DNA of 64,000 nucleotides from Nemopilema nomurai. Its lineage: Eukaryota > Cnidaria > Scyphozoa > Rhizostomeae > Rhizostomatidae. The stretch covers positions 3,215,189 to 3,279,188 of the forward strand of contig ML133401.1 in NCBI GenBank assembly GCA_003864495.1. The letters run 5' to 3'. The first letter of the stretch is position 1. The number at the start of each line of letters is the position of its first letter. Shown one piece after another: positions 1-11,010 of the stretch. Position numbers and translations under genes: made by a program. A model generated the notes under the pieces. It was not told the DNA's origin. It ran no database searches and was given only the letters and a program-made list of their open reading frames with translations.

Positions 1-920
1 TCATCTTGCCATTTTTATCTACTTCTTCCATCCTAAGATGTTTCTCCATAATTAATCTTTTTAGGACTTTCCTCTATTGTTTTCTTCCCAAGAAAATTTT
101 CCATGCTTCATCTTCTTAAGATCTTCATCTTCTTCTCTCCTACTAAGATGTTTCCGCATATTTCATCTTCTTATGATGTTCTTCTATATTCTTCTACCCA
201 AAGTTTTCCTATATCCTTCTTCTTCCCAAGTCATTCCTCTATCATTTTCTTCCTAAGATGTTTCTCCATGTTCATCTTAAATTTTCCGTCTAGTTCTTTC
301 TTCCTAAGATGTTTCTCCATATTTTATCTTCTTAAGAAGCCCCTTTAAATTTTACTTTTAAAGATGTTCCCTTAATTTTTCTCCTTCCTGTGTTGCTTCT
401 CTGTCACCTTCCTCCTGACATGTTTCTTTACCACCTTCTTCTGAAATGTTTCTTTACCATCTTCTTCTGAGATGTTTCTTTAACATCTTCTTCTGAGATG
501 TTTCTTTACCTACTTCTTCTTAGATGTTTCTTTACCTACTTCTTCTGAGATGTTTCTTTACCATCTTCTTCTGAGATGTTTCTTTACCTACTTCTTCTGA
601 GATGTTTCTTTACCATCTTCTTTTAAGATGTTTCTTTACCATCTTCTTCTGAGATGTTTCTTTACCATCTTCTTCTAAGATGTTTCTTTACCTATTTCTT
701 TCTTACCTCCTTAGACATAGTTAATCAAATGTCATGAAACTTTCCTGCTCCTAAAATACTATTCAACCACCAAGACGTCGTTCGTCCACACTTAGTGCCA
801 CTTCTTTTAAACAGAAATCACATGACGTCACTACAATTTGAAATTTTCACCCAATACTACTCATATAAGAAGCTGAACTTTCGTGACAATTACTTGACAT
901 CTTGTTCTTTTGCAATGTAG
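1..920 (+). repeat. CT-rich 26-bp minisatellite in an intron
   Basis: The + strand is strongly pyrimidine-rich from the window start to about 715. From about 425 to 695 it becomes a regular array of roughly eleven 26-bp units with the core GAGATGTTTCTTTACC followed by a CATCTTCTTCT or TACTTCTTCT spacer. Each unit contains CATCT and AGATG about seven bases apart, so it can form a small hairpin. Looser, older copies of the CTTCTT...AAGATG theme fill 1-400. The stretch lies upstream of the splice acceptor at 919-920 and is best read as intron. The short open frames in it are low-complexity readings of the repeat. Confidence 0.8.
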
Positions 921-1818
921 GGAAAGCGTAGTTTCAACTAGCGATGAGCAGCCTGCTGCCAATCAAACCGAGGAGGAGGAGCGATTTCCTGAGCACCTGT
1001 TCGCCCAGCTTTTGAACTTCGACGAAACTGAGGAGGACGAAAACAAAGCGGCCGATGCGCAGGAGAACAGCAGCCCCGACAAACCGGAGTCGACGCTGCG
1101 TTTTGGCACGCCAAGCACAAACACTTACAAAACGTCGGAATCTTCGCAGCTGTCTAAAGGAGTCTATACCAGCAACACCTTTTTATCGAGCAGAAACATG
1201 CCCAGCTCGACTGACAGCGAAAACGCAAATGCCGAAGCCAGGAACAATTTTATTTCACGGAGTGTCGAGGGAGCGCTGAGCGAAGAAAAGTACACGGAGC
1301 GCGCGAAAAGATCGTACAAAGATCAACAGCTGAAACATTACTTTAAGAGTTTAGATAGCGGACTGCAAAAACAGCCGAACCTAAGGCTTTACTTGACAGC
1401 AAATAACGGAAAGCGGGGTAAGGCGGCTGATATGTTGAAGGATCCACAGACGGGGGGGATCAAGTCTCTCACATTGCTCGTTCGTGACAGCAAAGTGAAG
1501 CGGTCAAGAAGCGTGCGGTCGTACGATTCCGTTTCGTCGACCTGCAGTTCAACGCGCGGAGAACTGGTTCGCGCTTACGAGTTCGGACGGAAATACAGGC
1601 TGCAGGAGTATGTTGTCCCGCATATTGCAGACAGCACCACTGAAGATAGTTGCAGCGAAATCAGCGAACTTTGCGAATTCTCGTCTTTGCCGCGCAACAC
1701 GAATGACTGTCTCTTGCGCATGCCTTTGCCGGTTAGGCCCTCCGCTGTCGATGCGACGTTCAAAGGCCTGAAGGTTAAGAACTTCCAAGACCCGTATGAT
1801 GGAGAGTCGCTCGTTTGA
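921..1818 (+). CDS. Last coding exon of an unrecognised gene
   Basis: An open frame runs from the acceptor AG at 919-920 to a TGA at 1816-1818, about 299 codons. Its first base completes a split codon, so upstream exons lie before the window. No ATG-initiated start fits well. GC content and codon use are clearly higher than in the flanks, which supports coding. The protein is hydrophilic and rich in Ser, Glu, Asp and Asn, with no membrane segment or recognisable catalytic motif. The first third is acidic (EEEERFPEHLF, then DETEEDENK). The middle has a basic-serine patch (KVKRSRSVRSYDSVSS), and the end is PVRPSAVDATFKGLKVKNF. It looks like the disordered tail of a larger scaffold or cytoskeletal protein. 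I do not recognise the family and assign no function. Confidence 0.7.
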
Positions 1819-2335
1819 GTATCCTGCTTCACTTTTCCTACATTTAGGCCGACGCTATTATCGGCTGTAGAAGCGTATTTCCAGAGTTGTGTGGTTAGTT
1901 TTAGTAGTAGGCGGCTGGTCAATGGACCATTGTAAATGTCACGTGATATTTCGCCTGTATTGTAGTCGTGGCGCAGAACAGGGAAGGACACTTTCATCGA
2001 CATTGCCTGAAGTTTTGTTATGCCAGAATACTTTGGTCTGAAATGGTTAACCTCGTTTTCGCACTGATACCACAATAGGAGGAATTAGTCTGGTTAGCCT
2101 CGTTTTCAAGATGGCCTATGTGCAAAACGTTTTTCAACAGCAAAAGTCACCAGCAAAAGTCTTCAGTTTGTCCCTATTTTGTGGTCGTAGCAAGCAAGTA
2201 GCAAGATGCACCGCCCCCCGCCCCGGCATGTTTGCATCGATATAATTATTTTCTTTGGTGATGCCTTCCCGGGGTCAAGGTGTCCGGAGTGCCCCATATG
2301 TGCTTATGAGAGAATCACAACATGAGCCATATTGG

Positions 2336-2341
2336 AATAAA
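2336..2341 (+). promoter_or_regulatory. Poly(A) signal of the first gene
   Basis: A canonical AATAAA lies 518 bases after the stop codon of the exon ending at 1818. The 3' UTR therefore probably runs from 1819 to about 2360. Confidence 0.5.
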
Positions 2342-2360
2342 CATTTGAACTTTGAGTGTA

Positions 2361-4101
2361 CTTGGAGAATTTCGACTTCTTTATGGCAAATATGTAGTTC
2401 AAGACGGAAAGCATTCAATATGGAATAATATACGTAGTACTGTAGAAAAGAAAAAAAGTTTGTGACATCATGATATCCTAATTCTATTACTGTACAATCA
2501 CAATTTTGAACAGCTAATTGTAAATTCTATACAATAAATGTATCGTGTCATTAAATTGTCCTTGTCCAATCAACACATAAGTCAATGCAGTGGACCATGG
2601 TTATTTATTGGCACTTTTGTAGAGCGCTAATTAATAAATTCTAATATTAATGAACAAAGTTACCAAATTGATTATTATTAAATTTTGTAATGCATACAGT
2701 CATTTTTGAACTGAATCAAAGATAAAATCAAATTTTCAACTTAAGGTTTGCAGTCAAGCTTTTTTCTTGTCTCCACTCATGCTACATCTTTCTTGCCAGG
2801 TTTTTAACGCTTTTCTACTAAGCCAGAAGAGAGCAAAATTTGATGGCAGTTATTTGCATTTTCTTACTTGCAAGGCTTATTCAAATATAAATACACCGTA
2901 TTCAAAACCCTCTCCAGCCATGGATTTTTATTCCATTAACAATCCTTTAATAAGGGTAAGGAATTTTTTTCTTTTCCCACTGTGTTATGCTTCCACATTT
3001 AGATGACCTTCTGGGGACGAGCGGGGAAACAAAGTTTTCCCAGTTATCATGTTGCTTGCGTTGATCAGAGATGCAAAATATTTTCTTTTTTGGGAACCTG
3101 GGAAACAGGAAAATATTTTCTGTTAGGTCAAAATACTGTGTACAATATTTCTACCGAAATTATTTCTACACATCATTTCTACCGAAAGTACACAAAACTT
3201 GTTGAAGGTCTTCTAATTTACTGGGTCTAGAGAATGTTTTAAATTAAAAGTCGCAATTTCGTTGTTGCTGGGTCTTTCTTGTTCTTGGCAAAAATGCACT
3301 ATGCAAAAAAATTAAGGTTGTTTTTATCAAGTTTTGTTGAATATTTTCTGCAAAGCCAGAAAGATTTCTTGTAATCTACTGCCTGTGTTCTGATTCCTTT
3401 TGCAGCTCTTGCGTTGATTCTATTCAAACAAACATTGTAACATTCGAAAATATGCCCCAAAGCTCACTTGTAATTCTTCCCTGAACCTGCTTCTTCGCCT
3501 GTTGTTTAGTGAAACAGAAAGCTCCATTCTAGAGCTACAGTTTTTACACTATAAACTTCCAGCTTTTACATCAGGTATATCAAGAAAAAGCAGATAAAAT
3601 GAGTATAACATACAAGACTCCTATGTCCTTTTGCCAAATAGTTGAAAAAATTAGTCAAGTTGTTCCGGAAACAAATCAGAGCGGTTTTGATCCGACTTGG
3701 TTAAAATGCACTATAAATTTGCTACTAATTTTGCGATAAATGACAACTTAAAGGCCTTAAAGCGTATAAATTCTCAAAGTGGCCCTTTCTGTGGAAAAGT
3801 CCAGCTTCGTGAGTATTCATTTAGTCTCAGCTTTGGTGCCACCAAAAGTGAAGTCCTAAATCGTCCACTCCATTAATACTAATTATTATTGTAAGGTTTG
3901 AATTATTAATACTTTCCGCCACATAAATTATGCCCATGCCCCCTTTCCGTTGGCCTGCGCTGGTGCCACAAAACAGTGAAACCGATTAAATCCGACCGGA
4001 CTGAACCATTAGCATCCGAGCTCGGTTCTGCCATCATGTGACTCCAAAGGTCATTTCGATTTGTTTATGCGCTTGCGCAGGGTTTTCTGCGGGAATCAAA
4101 C
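2361..4101. other. Intergenic region upstream of VPS41
   Basis: AT-rich sequence with many stops in all frames. No conserved reading frame, RNA gene or clear repeat was seen. The last 150 bases are less AT-rich and hold the presumed VPS41 promoter. Confidence 0.5.
4034..4042 (+). promoter_or_regulatory. M-box / CLEAR-like E-box upstream of VPS41
   Basis: TCATGTGAC sits 60 bp before the VPS41 start codon. TCATGTG is the M-box bound by MiT/TFE factors, and it differs by one base from the TCACGTGAC core of the CLEAR element found at lysosomal genes in vertebrates. Its position in the proximal promoter of a late endosome/lysosome tethering gene makes it a plausible functional site, but a 7-8 base match occurs often by chance. 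Confidence 0.35.
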
Positions 4102-6693
4102 ATGGAGGAGGGAGTTGAAAACAATCGCGCCCAAGAGAAATCGGAAGACGAAGACTATTACGATGACGATGAAGATGATGAAGAGCCTAAGCTGAAATAC
4201 GAAAGAGTAGGCAACGCGATCCAAGGAATTTTGCAGCGGGATGCGGCCAGCTGTATGGCGGTGCACTTGAAATTCTTGGCACTTGGCACCCATTGGGGTG
4301 TTGTTCATCTCTTGGACCATCAAGGAAATAACATCAGGAACAAGGAATTTCCATCACACACCACGACAGTCAACCAGATTAGTATCGATGGCAATGGCGA
4401 ATATGTGGCAAGTTGCTCGGAGGATGGAAGAGTTGTTATCAACGACCTTTACCGTTCAGAGAACAACACTCAGCTTATGTTTGACTGTCCAATTCGTGCG
4501 ATTGCCTTGCACCCGGAGTATGCCAAGCCTGGGAGCAGGCAGTATGTTGTTGGGGTTGGCGAGAAGCTGTTTCTTTACGAAAAGGGTTGGCTGAGAAACA
4601 AGAACACAGTGCTGCATTCTGGCACTGGCTATATTCGAACGATTAAATGGAAAGGGGATTTTATTGCTTGGGCAGATTCACAAGGTGTTGAGGTTTATGA
4701 TATGAATCAAAGAGTAAGGTTTGCACATATTGACAAAGTGTCCCAAAACCCCCGGGATGATCTCTACCGGTGTAACTTGTGCTGGAAAGACAGCCACACT
4801 TTGTTGATAGCCTGGGCAGATTATATCCAGGTTGGAGTTGTGAAAGAACGGGAAGGCAAAGAACACCATATAAACTGGAGTGGCGGAAATAACCTTCCAT
4901 CATTGTGTGTTGAGTTGACAAACGTCTTTCATACAGACTTCTTTGCTTGTGGAATTGCCCCATTTGGAAGCGAATTGGTTGTGCTCTCGTACTTGTCGAA
5001 CAATATGACAGACGGGAAGGACCTAGCAGATAGGCCGCAGTTGTTGATCTTAAGCCCCCAAGGGTACTATACATACTTTGAGTCATCTAGTGATGCACTC
5101 ACTATCAGAGGATTTGAAGAGTATCAGCCTCATAATTATTTTCTTGAGAATGTCCAAGAAGAGAGTTTGTTTTACATTGTAAGTCCAAAGGACATTGTGC
5201 TAGCGAGACCCAGAGACATGGATGACCATATATCTTGGCTGATGGAAAGAGATATGTTTGAAGAAGCATTGGCAGATGCCTTGAAACATGAAAGTATGCT
5301 GAAAACACACAATGTATTGAAGATTTGGAAAAAGTATATGAACAGTTTGATAAATGGTAAGAAATTCAAAGAGGCTGCAAAACTATGTAGCAAAATTCTT
5401 GGAAATGATCAGGCCCTGTGGGAAGAGGAAGTCTACAGGTTTGCAAAGTACAGGCAGCTTAAAGTGATCACACCACTCATTCCGTTCAAGAAGCCAAGGC
5501 TAAGCCACACTATTTATGAAATGATATTAAATGAGTATCTGCAAACAGATATTGCTGGTTTTCAGAAGCTGATCAAGGAATGGCCAGGCGAGCTGTATGA
5601 CTCTGTGACAATCATACGTGTTATTCAAGGGAAACTAAAAGAGGAGCAGGATGAAGGCAACAGCAAGATTTTGCTTCAGTCATTAGCTATCTTGTTTGCC
5701 TACGAGAAGAAGTATGCCCAGGGCCTAGACATATACTTGAAGCTGAGGGATCCTGGTGTTTTTGATATGATTGAAAAACATAGTCTGGTTGAATTTCTTA
5801 AAGACAAAATTGTCAGCTTGATGGAAATAGATGAGAAGAAGGCGGTGAAGCTACTTACAGAAAATATTGAAACTATCAATGTTGAACATGCTGTTAGGCA
5901 GCTACTCAATCACAAAAAACTATTGCATGCATACCTTATTGCATTATTTCAAAAGGACGCACAAGCTGGACAGGATTTTCATGAGCTGCAAGTTGAGTTA
6001 TTAGCTGAGTTTGACAGATCCAGGTTGTTGCCATTCCTCAAAAGTAGCAATTATTATGCTTTGGAAAAAGCTTTCAATGTGTGTGAGAACAGGGACTATG
6101 TTCCAGAAATGGTTTTCTTGCTGGGTAGAATGGGGAATAGCAAAAAGGCTTTGTCAATGATAATTGAAAAGGAGAAAGACATCTGGAAGGCCATTGAGTT
6201 TACAAAGGAGCAGAAGGATGATGTTCTTTGGGAGGATTTGATCAGTTACTCGATAGACAAACCACTGTTTGTTAGAGAGCTTCTCATGAACATTGGAACT
6301 GCAATTGATCCTATTATTCTAATTGAACGTATTCCACCAGGTATGAAAATACCAGGTCTACGAGATGCCCTTGTTAAAATCTTGCAAGACTATAATCTAC
6401 AGGTGGCATTACATGAAGGCTGCAGAAGTATTCTTGATAAAGACAGTGTTGCGATTATGCAAAGACTGGTGAGGGTGCAAGCACACGGGTACAATGTGTC
6501 AGATGATGCCAAGTGTGAGGGCTGTCAAGGGTATATTGTTGTTGAGAACAGTCAAGGAACTGCAAATGTTGTTGTGTTTTTCTGCAAGCATTTTTATCAT
6601 GAAAGGTGCTTGCAGCAGGATGGTGAGGAACCTTGCTGTCCGATTTGTAATGCAAACGTCAGTAGGCGGAGGGGTACAAGAAGCACAAGGTAA
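4102..6693 (+). CDS. VPS41: VPS41, HOPS complex subunit, intronless
   Basis: VPS41 is the HOPS subunit that binds Rab7/Arl8-type GTPases and tethers late endosomes, AP-3 vesicles and autophagosomes to lysosomes for fusion. The 863-residue protein is about the same length as the human one and aligns end to end from memory. An acidic N-terminus leads into EEPKLKYERVGN and DAASCMAVHLKFLALGTHWG. A WD40-type beta-propeller covers about 35-360. A helical clathrin-repeat region covers about 380-790, with landmarks ALWEEEVYRF, EWPGELYDS and RMGNSKKALSMI. A C-terminal RING-H2 starts at about residue 805 (CEGC, then FFCKHFYHERC, then CCPIC) with all its Cys/His ligands. The start ATG is the first in the frame, just after an in-frame stop region. 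The whole frame is one exon, whereas vertebrate VPS41 genes have many introns. There is no frameshift or internal stop. Confidence 0.97.
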   Translation: MEEGVENNRAQEKSEDEDYYDDDEDDEEPKLKYERVGNAIQGILQRDAASCMAVHLKFLALGTHWGVVHLLDHQGNNIRNKEFPSHTTTVNQISIDGNGEYVASCSEDGRVVINDLYRSENNTQLMFDCPIRAIALHPEYAKPGSRQYVVGVGEKLFLYEKGWLRNKNTVLHSGTGYIRTIKWKGDFIAWADSQGVEVYDMNQRVRFAHIDKVSQNPRDDLYRCNLCWKDSHTLLIAWADYIQVGVVKEREGKEHHINWSGGNNLPSLCVELTNVFHTDFFACGIAPFGSELVVLSYLSNNMTDGKDLADRPQLLILSPQGYYTYFESSSDALTIRGFEEYQPHNYFLENVQEESLFYIVSPKDIVLARPRDMDDHISWLMERDMFEEALADALKHESMLKTHNVLKIWKKYMNSLINGKKFKEAAKLCSKILGNDQALWEEEVYRFAKYRQLKVITPLIPFKKPRLSHTIYEMILNEYLQTDIAGFQKLIKEWPGELYDSVTIIRVIQGKLKEEQDEGNSKILLQSLAILFAYEKKYAQGLDIYLKLRDPGVFDMIEKHSLVEFLKDKIVSLMEIDEKKAVKLLTENIETINVEHAVRQLLNHKKLLHAYLIALFQKDAQAGQDFHELQVELLAEFDRSRLLPFLKSSNYYALEKAFNVCENRDYVPEMVFLLGRMGNSKKALSMIIEKEKDIWKAIEFTKEQKDDVLWEDLISYSIDKPLFVRELLMNIGTAIDPIILIERIPPGMKIPGLRDALVKILQDYNLQVALHEGCRSILDKDSVAIMQRLVRVQAHGYNVSDDAKCEGCQGYIVVENSQGTANVVVFFCKHFYHERCLQQDGEEPCCPICNANVSRRRGTRSTR

Positions 6694-6795
6694 TATGTTT
6701 TAATTGTGAAGTTGCTGAATGACATTTTGGGCAATTTAATGTTTCTTTCAATTTGAATTAAGTTTATTCATGACTATGTATGTTAAGAATTTCAA

Positions 6796-6801
6796 AATAA
6801 A
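6796..6801 (+). promoter_or_regulatory. VPS41: Poly(A) signal of VPS41
   Basis: AATAAA lies about 100 bases after the VPS41 stop, giving a short 3' UTR ending near 6820. No genomic A-tract follows it. Confidence 0.55.
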
Positions 6802-6820
6802 GTATCGTATTAAATTTGCT

Positions 6821-9800
6821 AAGACTTTAATGCAAAATATGGCAAGTAGGAGAAGAATTTGATTGTAATAAGCCTGGAGTTGTTAAATGCTAAAATATGT
6901 TTTGCAAACCTTGCAGATTTGTTAGTTATAGTTGCTAATTCTTGATGATTGTGAAAATATGTTTGATGTGTGTTTTATGTGGGTGTATATTTATAAAAGC
7001 TCTTGTTGGGCTATTGTTCTGGGCTATTGGCAACTCAATTTTTTCCAATGTTGCCAATTTATTTCTCATTTGGATTTCTAAAGTAATTAGGAGACAAGAT
7101 TAATTCCCAAATGAGGATGACTTCAAATATATTATGGCTTCATGTAATGTTGATAAAATATCACTTGATGGGATCATTTGTTTTATATAATTAATAATCG
7201 TAAGCAGAAGGCACTATTTGTAAATCACAGAATGTTTACGCAAAGTGTTATTTTTTACATTTAACTAACGTTGGGATCATTCAATGATTTGTAACTCTTG
7301 GTGTTATTTTTGTAGCTGATGTTAAAGTTGAGTGCTAAATTTCTATTTCAAGTTTTTGAATTATAACAGCCTAAATATTCTCTGTTCTGCCTCTTCTGAA
7401 TGAATTTCAGAAAATTTAGGAATGGCAAATATGAAGAAAACTTTGTGGACTAGTATCTTTGTCCTTTAATAATTAAATTTAGTTAGTATTCTAGGATCTC
7501 AGTTATCTAGAATGTTTTTAAAAAGACCATTTAGAGCAAAATTGTATTGGTCTCAATTTTTTTACCTGGGCCTTACACCCTTTTAGCGAGTGTTATAAAG
7601 TTTGTGAAAAAACTTCTTGATTTGCTTTTTTGCACTTTTCTAAACAACTTTTTGAAAGAATATGCTGAGTGTCAATTTGTTACCAATGCAAACAAACAGA
7701 TCATTTTGAATTTAAGCTTGAAATCCCAAAACGATTCTCACATGAAGTAGGCATTTCTCAGCAAAAGGCAGTTGATTGTAGAAGATTTAATTATTTGATA
7801 TAATATATCAACAAGGCGGGGGCCATTAAATTTCAGCCATATTTGTAGGGAAGGTATGTAGACCACAACATTAATGTTTGCTGTATATCCATTATCAATA
7901 TTTGTCAGTTTTTGCTGTTGCCACTTAGTATCAAAAAAAGAGTATTTTTAGTTTTGCTGATATCCGCCAAATTTTGCTTGTTCACGCATTTGAAAATTCA
8001 CTTTTATTCAAAATACTTGAAAAACAATGAAAAATTTTTCAAGAAATTCAAAGAAATTCCAAACATGCAAACCTATACAATATTTCGAGTAAGATGCCAA
8101 AAAGAGTTAATTTGGTATATTTATCAGTATATTCAAACAAAAGTAGAGTATATTCTATCAAGCTCTTTCTTACCTTCTTAAAGGGGTGTCGTGAGGAACG
8201 GCACCCCTGCTGTGTCTGTCGGTATAATGAAGGTTTCGTCTGCAAATGATAAAATGTTGCGACTGTCCTGTTTTGTTTTAATCTTGGCGCATTCTCAATA
8301 AAACGCGTAAAAGATTAATATGTAGCATAGAAGTTTATTTAAAGGAAATAAACTTTACAATACTAAGGAAATTAATTGCGTTATGTTTGTTAGCGTTTCT
8401 AAGTTGTTTCAGAATTGCAAATGATATGGGGTGGGGATGTATATTAAGAATTAAGCCACCCCCTCATCAAAACCAACCCCTAAAGCAGCGCCCTATTAAT
8501 CCCAACTTTATACCCCCTTAAAATTGTTTTGTAGCCCAGCCCCATGACTTGCATCAGCATTGTCAAAGAAAATGTTATGGATGCTCATTATGAAGGTCTT
8601 ACAAAGCTCTCTACGACGGGGGCTAGAGGGGCCATGCTCTTTCACGAATGCAATTTATTGATTAACATGTAACATGTTTGATTAACAATAAGTGAAATTC
8701 CCCTAAAATTCATTATATTTCACCCAAAAAGCCTTTTAGGCAGGGAGAGAGAGGGCTTAGGTATGAAAGGTCTCGTAGCTTGTTTTTTGTGACAATACAC
8801 GCTTTTTTATAAGGAACCTACATGTAGAAGGCCGAAATATTTAAAGAACTTATACTACTAAAAACGTGCAGTGAAAATTAAGGAACTTTTTGGTACTAAA
8901 ATCTGATGAGTTGAGGTCTACGGATATGGAATTTTTGGAACTAGGCTTTGTGGTAGGTTCCTTGTAAAAAAAGCGTGTATACCCAGAGGATGTGCCTGAA
9001 AATCGAAATAATTGATATTATACATCTTCTTATAAGAATATAAGTCTATGAGAACATTGAGGCTCAAAATTGCTAAAATATATCAAATGCCAGGCTTAAC
9101 CTTCATCAAGACCAGCATTTCTCCTTAACCTGAGTTTTCTCCCAATGCAAAGCATAGAAAATTTTTTTATATTATTCTTTGATATTCGGGTGAAATTACA
9201 CCTTGTGTTGGGGATGAACAGTTGAAGAATAATCTTTGACTTGAGTCTATGAGAATATTGAGGCTCATAATAAAAATCGTTAAGAATATTGAGGCGCGGG
9301 AAAAAGTGAGGTATTCTTATAAAAAAGTGTGCAGTGTGTTTGGCGTTTAATTGACCCCCGTTTTTCTAATCTGAAGGAGCCTTTTCTTGTTAGTCACGTA
9401 CAGTCTTCTCGCGTGGTTTGTGCGTGTTGTCTCGCGTGACAAGGAGCAGCTGTACCAAATTCTTCTATTGTGGCAAATGAGGACAAGGAAGCCTGGAAAG
9501 TCCTGCATTAATAATTAATCGTAAGGCGCTGTAGAATCAGGGAGTGAACGTTGAAGAATCTCATTACCACGTACAATGCCTAAAGATGTGCAGTTGAATT
9601 GGCAAGTCGCCTTGTAAAGCAGAACTGTTATCACTCAACTTAATTGCCGAAAAGGTATTCTGGGTTGGGCTAGGCCGTTAAATGACTGCCGCATTAACTT
9701 TGTATTTGAGCACAAGGAACAAATATATGTGAAGGAACTGACCCCGCCTTAGGAAAATTCGTTCAAGAAAGAAATTGATGCAGTTTTTATCCAGGTATGT

Positions 9801-11001
9801 ACAGAGTTCAGCATGGGGATTTACATCTTCTTCTCATTTTCTGTTTGCTCAGAGAATATTATTTATCTCCTGTAATAAGTAAACAAACTTTGTAGGCCAT
9901 TTCCGTTACAGCATCAATCGCTGGTAAAGTTTCTTTCCTTAGTTTATTTTTTTTAACTTTTAGTGCTCCGGCCTGATAAGGAAATTGCAATGGAATGTCC
10001 GTTAACCAAACTGCATGCTTTTATCTCTAATATTGTATTAACTTTATCGTAAACCCCACAAGCCACAATGTACAAGATGGCAGTGGACGGATAATTGTAG
10101 TATTGGTGATCCTTTTGTTTATCATTTCCTTTGGAATATCTTGTATGCTATCGGCTGCTCCATTGTTTGTTTTATTGAAAATTTTTTGAAGATTATGAAA
10201 GGAAGACAGAACTCCAGAAAACACTTCGGAAAACTCCAGGGTCGATTAGAACATCACGAAATCATGTCTTAAAGTAATTTTTGTGTGCCAGTTTCGAGGG
10301 TAGTTGCAAAACCCATGCCCCACCCTGATGCATTTTATAAATTTCTTTATCTTGCTCTCCCTTATGTCTGCGGGTTTTTTGTTAATCATTTGATAATTTT
10401 TGATGATATAAAGTTAAAAAAGTATATTTACATGTCTTAAGGGGGTGTCACATGATTCTCAATCTTAATTTTATCCCAAATCGTTTCTTTATATAACTGT
10501 TTTGGTAACGGTTCTCATTTTGAAAGCATAAACAGTTATTTAAGCTACATAATCAATACTTGCTCCAGGTGAATTCATCTTTTGCCTTTGTCATTGAAAT
10601 TGCATTTTAATTTTGGTTCCTTACAATTGATAGCTACTAGCTCATACAATCTGAATTTCTTTTATATTTTGTGTCTTGATAGTCTGATGTAAATAGTCTT
10701 TTCAAGGAAAATATGAATTGATTATCTACGCTTTGAATGGCTTCCAAGTTTGAGAATGTATATTCAGCTAGTAGCCACTAGAAAAACCTTTAAACATCAA
10801 TATTGACCCTGAGGCTTTGAGCAGTATGAACCAATTGCTTGGGGCTCATCACATTTGGACTTGGCAAACTGCCATTCCATGATACTTTTAATGTGGTTTT
10901 TTTAAAAACAGTCTCATATTCTCTACTTTCACAGGCAGTGTTGCCAGATGTTTGACATTGGAGTCTTCAACACTTAATCAGTTTTAACATCAAGTTCAAA
11001 A
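6821..11001. other. Intergenic region between VPS41 and PIX
   Basis: AT-rich and without a convincing gene. It holds one intact MITE (8798-8977). Between about 9010 and 9300 there are two diverged copies of a short motif around GTCTATGAGAA(C/T)ATTGAGGCTC. A donor-like boundary at 9794-9795 after ATGCAGTTTTTATCCAG was considered as a PIX 5' exon but gives a stop in the next exon. Confidence 0.5.
8798..8977. mobile_element. 180-bp MITE with 24-bp TIRs and TA duplication
   Basis: The left end CACGCTTTTTTATAAGGAAC and the inverted right end (GTAGGTTCCTTGTAAAAAAAGCGTG) pair over about 24 bases with two differences. The element is flanked by TA on both sides, as expected for Tc1/mariner-type insertions. 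It has no coding capacity. A second, longer copy lies at about 52070-52466, which shows this is a mobile family rather than a chance palindrome. Confidence 0.75.
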
Positions 11002-11010
11002 ATGGCAAAG
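11002..11010 (+). CDS. ARHGEF7: Candidate first coding exon of PIX
   Basis: ATG GCA AAG followed directly by a GT donor at 11011, in a good start context (AAAAATGG). Phase 0 matches the SH3 exon at 11705, giving MAK-GIAEVLNDVHF. It is the only nearby ATG plus donor I found that keeps the frame, but a three-codon exon cannot be proven without transcript data. Confidence 0.35.

Noticed and set aside
1575..2075. A 166-residue minus-strand ORF overlapping the first exon.
   Set aside because: Overlaps coding sequence and the 3' UTR of the plus-strand gene; no recognisable features.
4661..5086. A 141-residue minus-strand ORF inside VPS41.
   Set aside because: Shadow of the strongly conserved VPS41 frame.
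9778..9794. ATG plus donor (ATGCAGTTTTTATCCAG|GTATGT) as first exon of PIX.
   Set aside because: It ends in phase 2; joining it to the SH3 exon at 11705 gives a stop after six codons.
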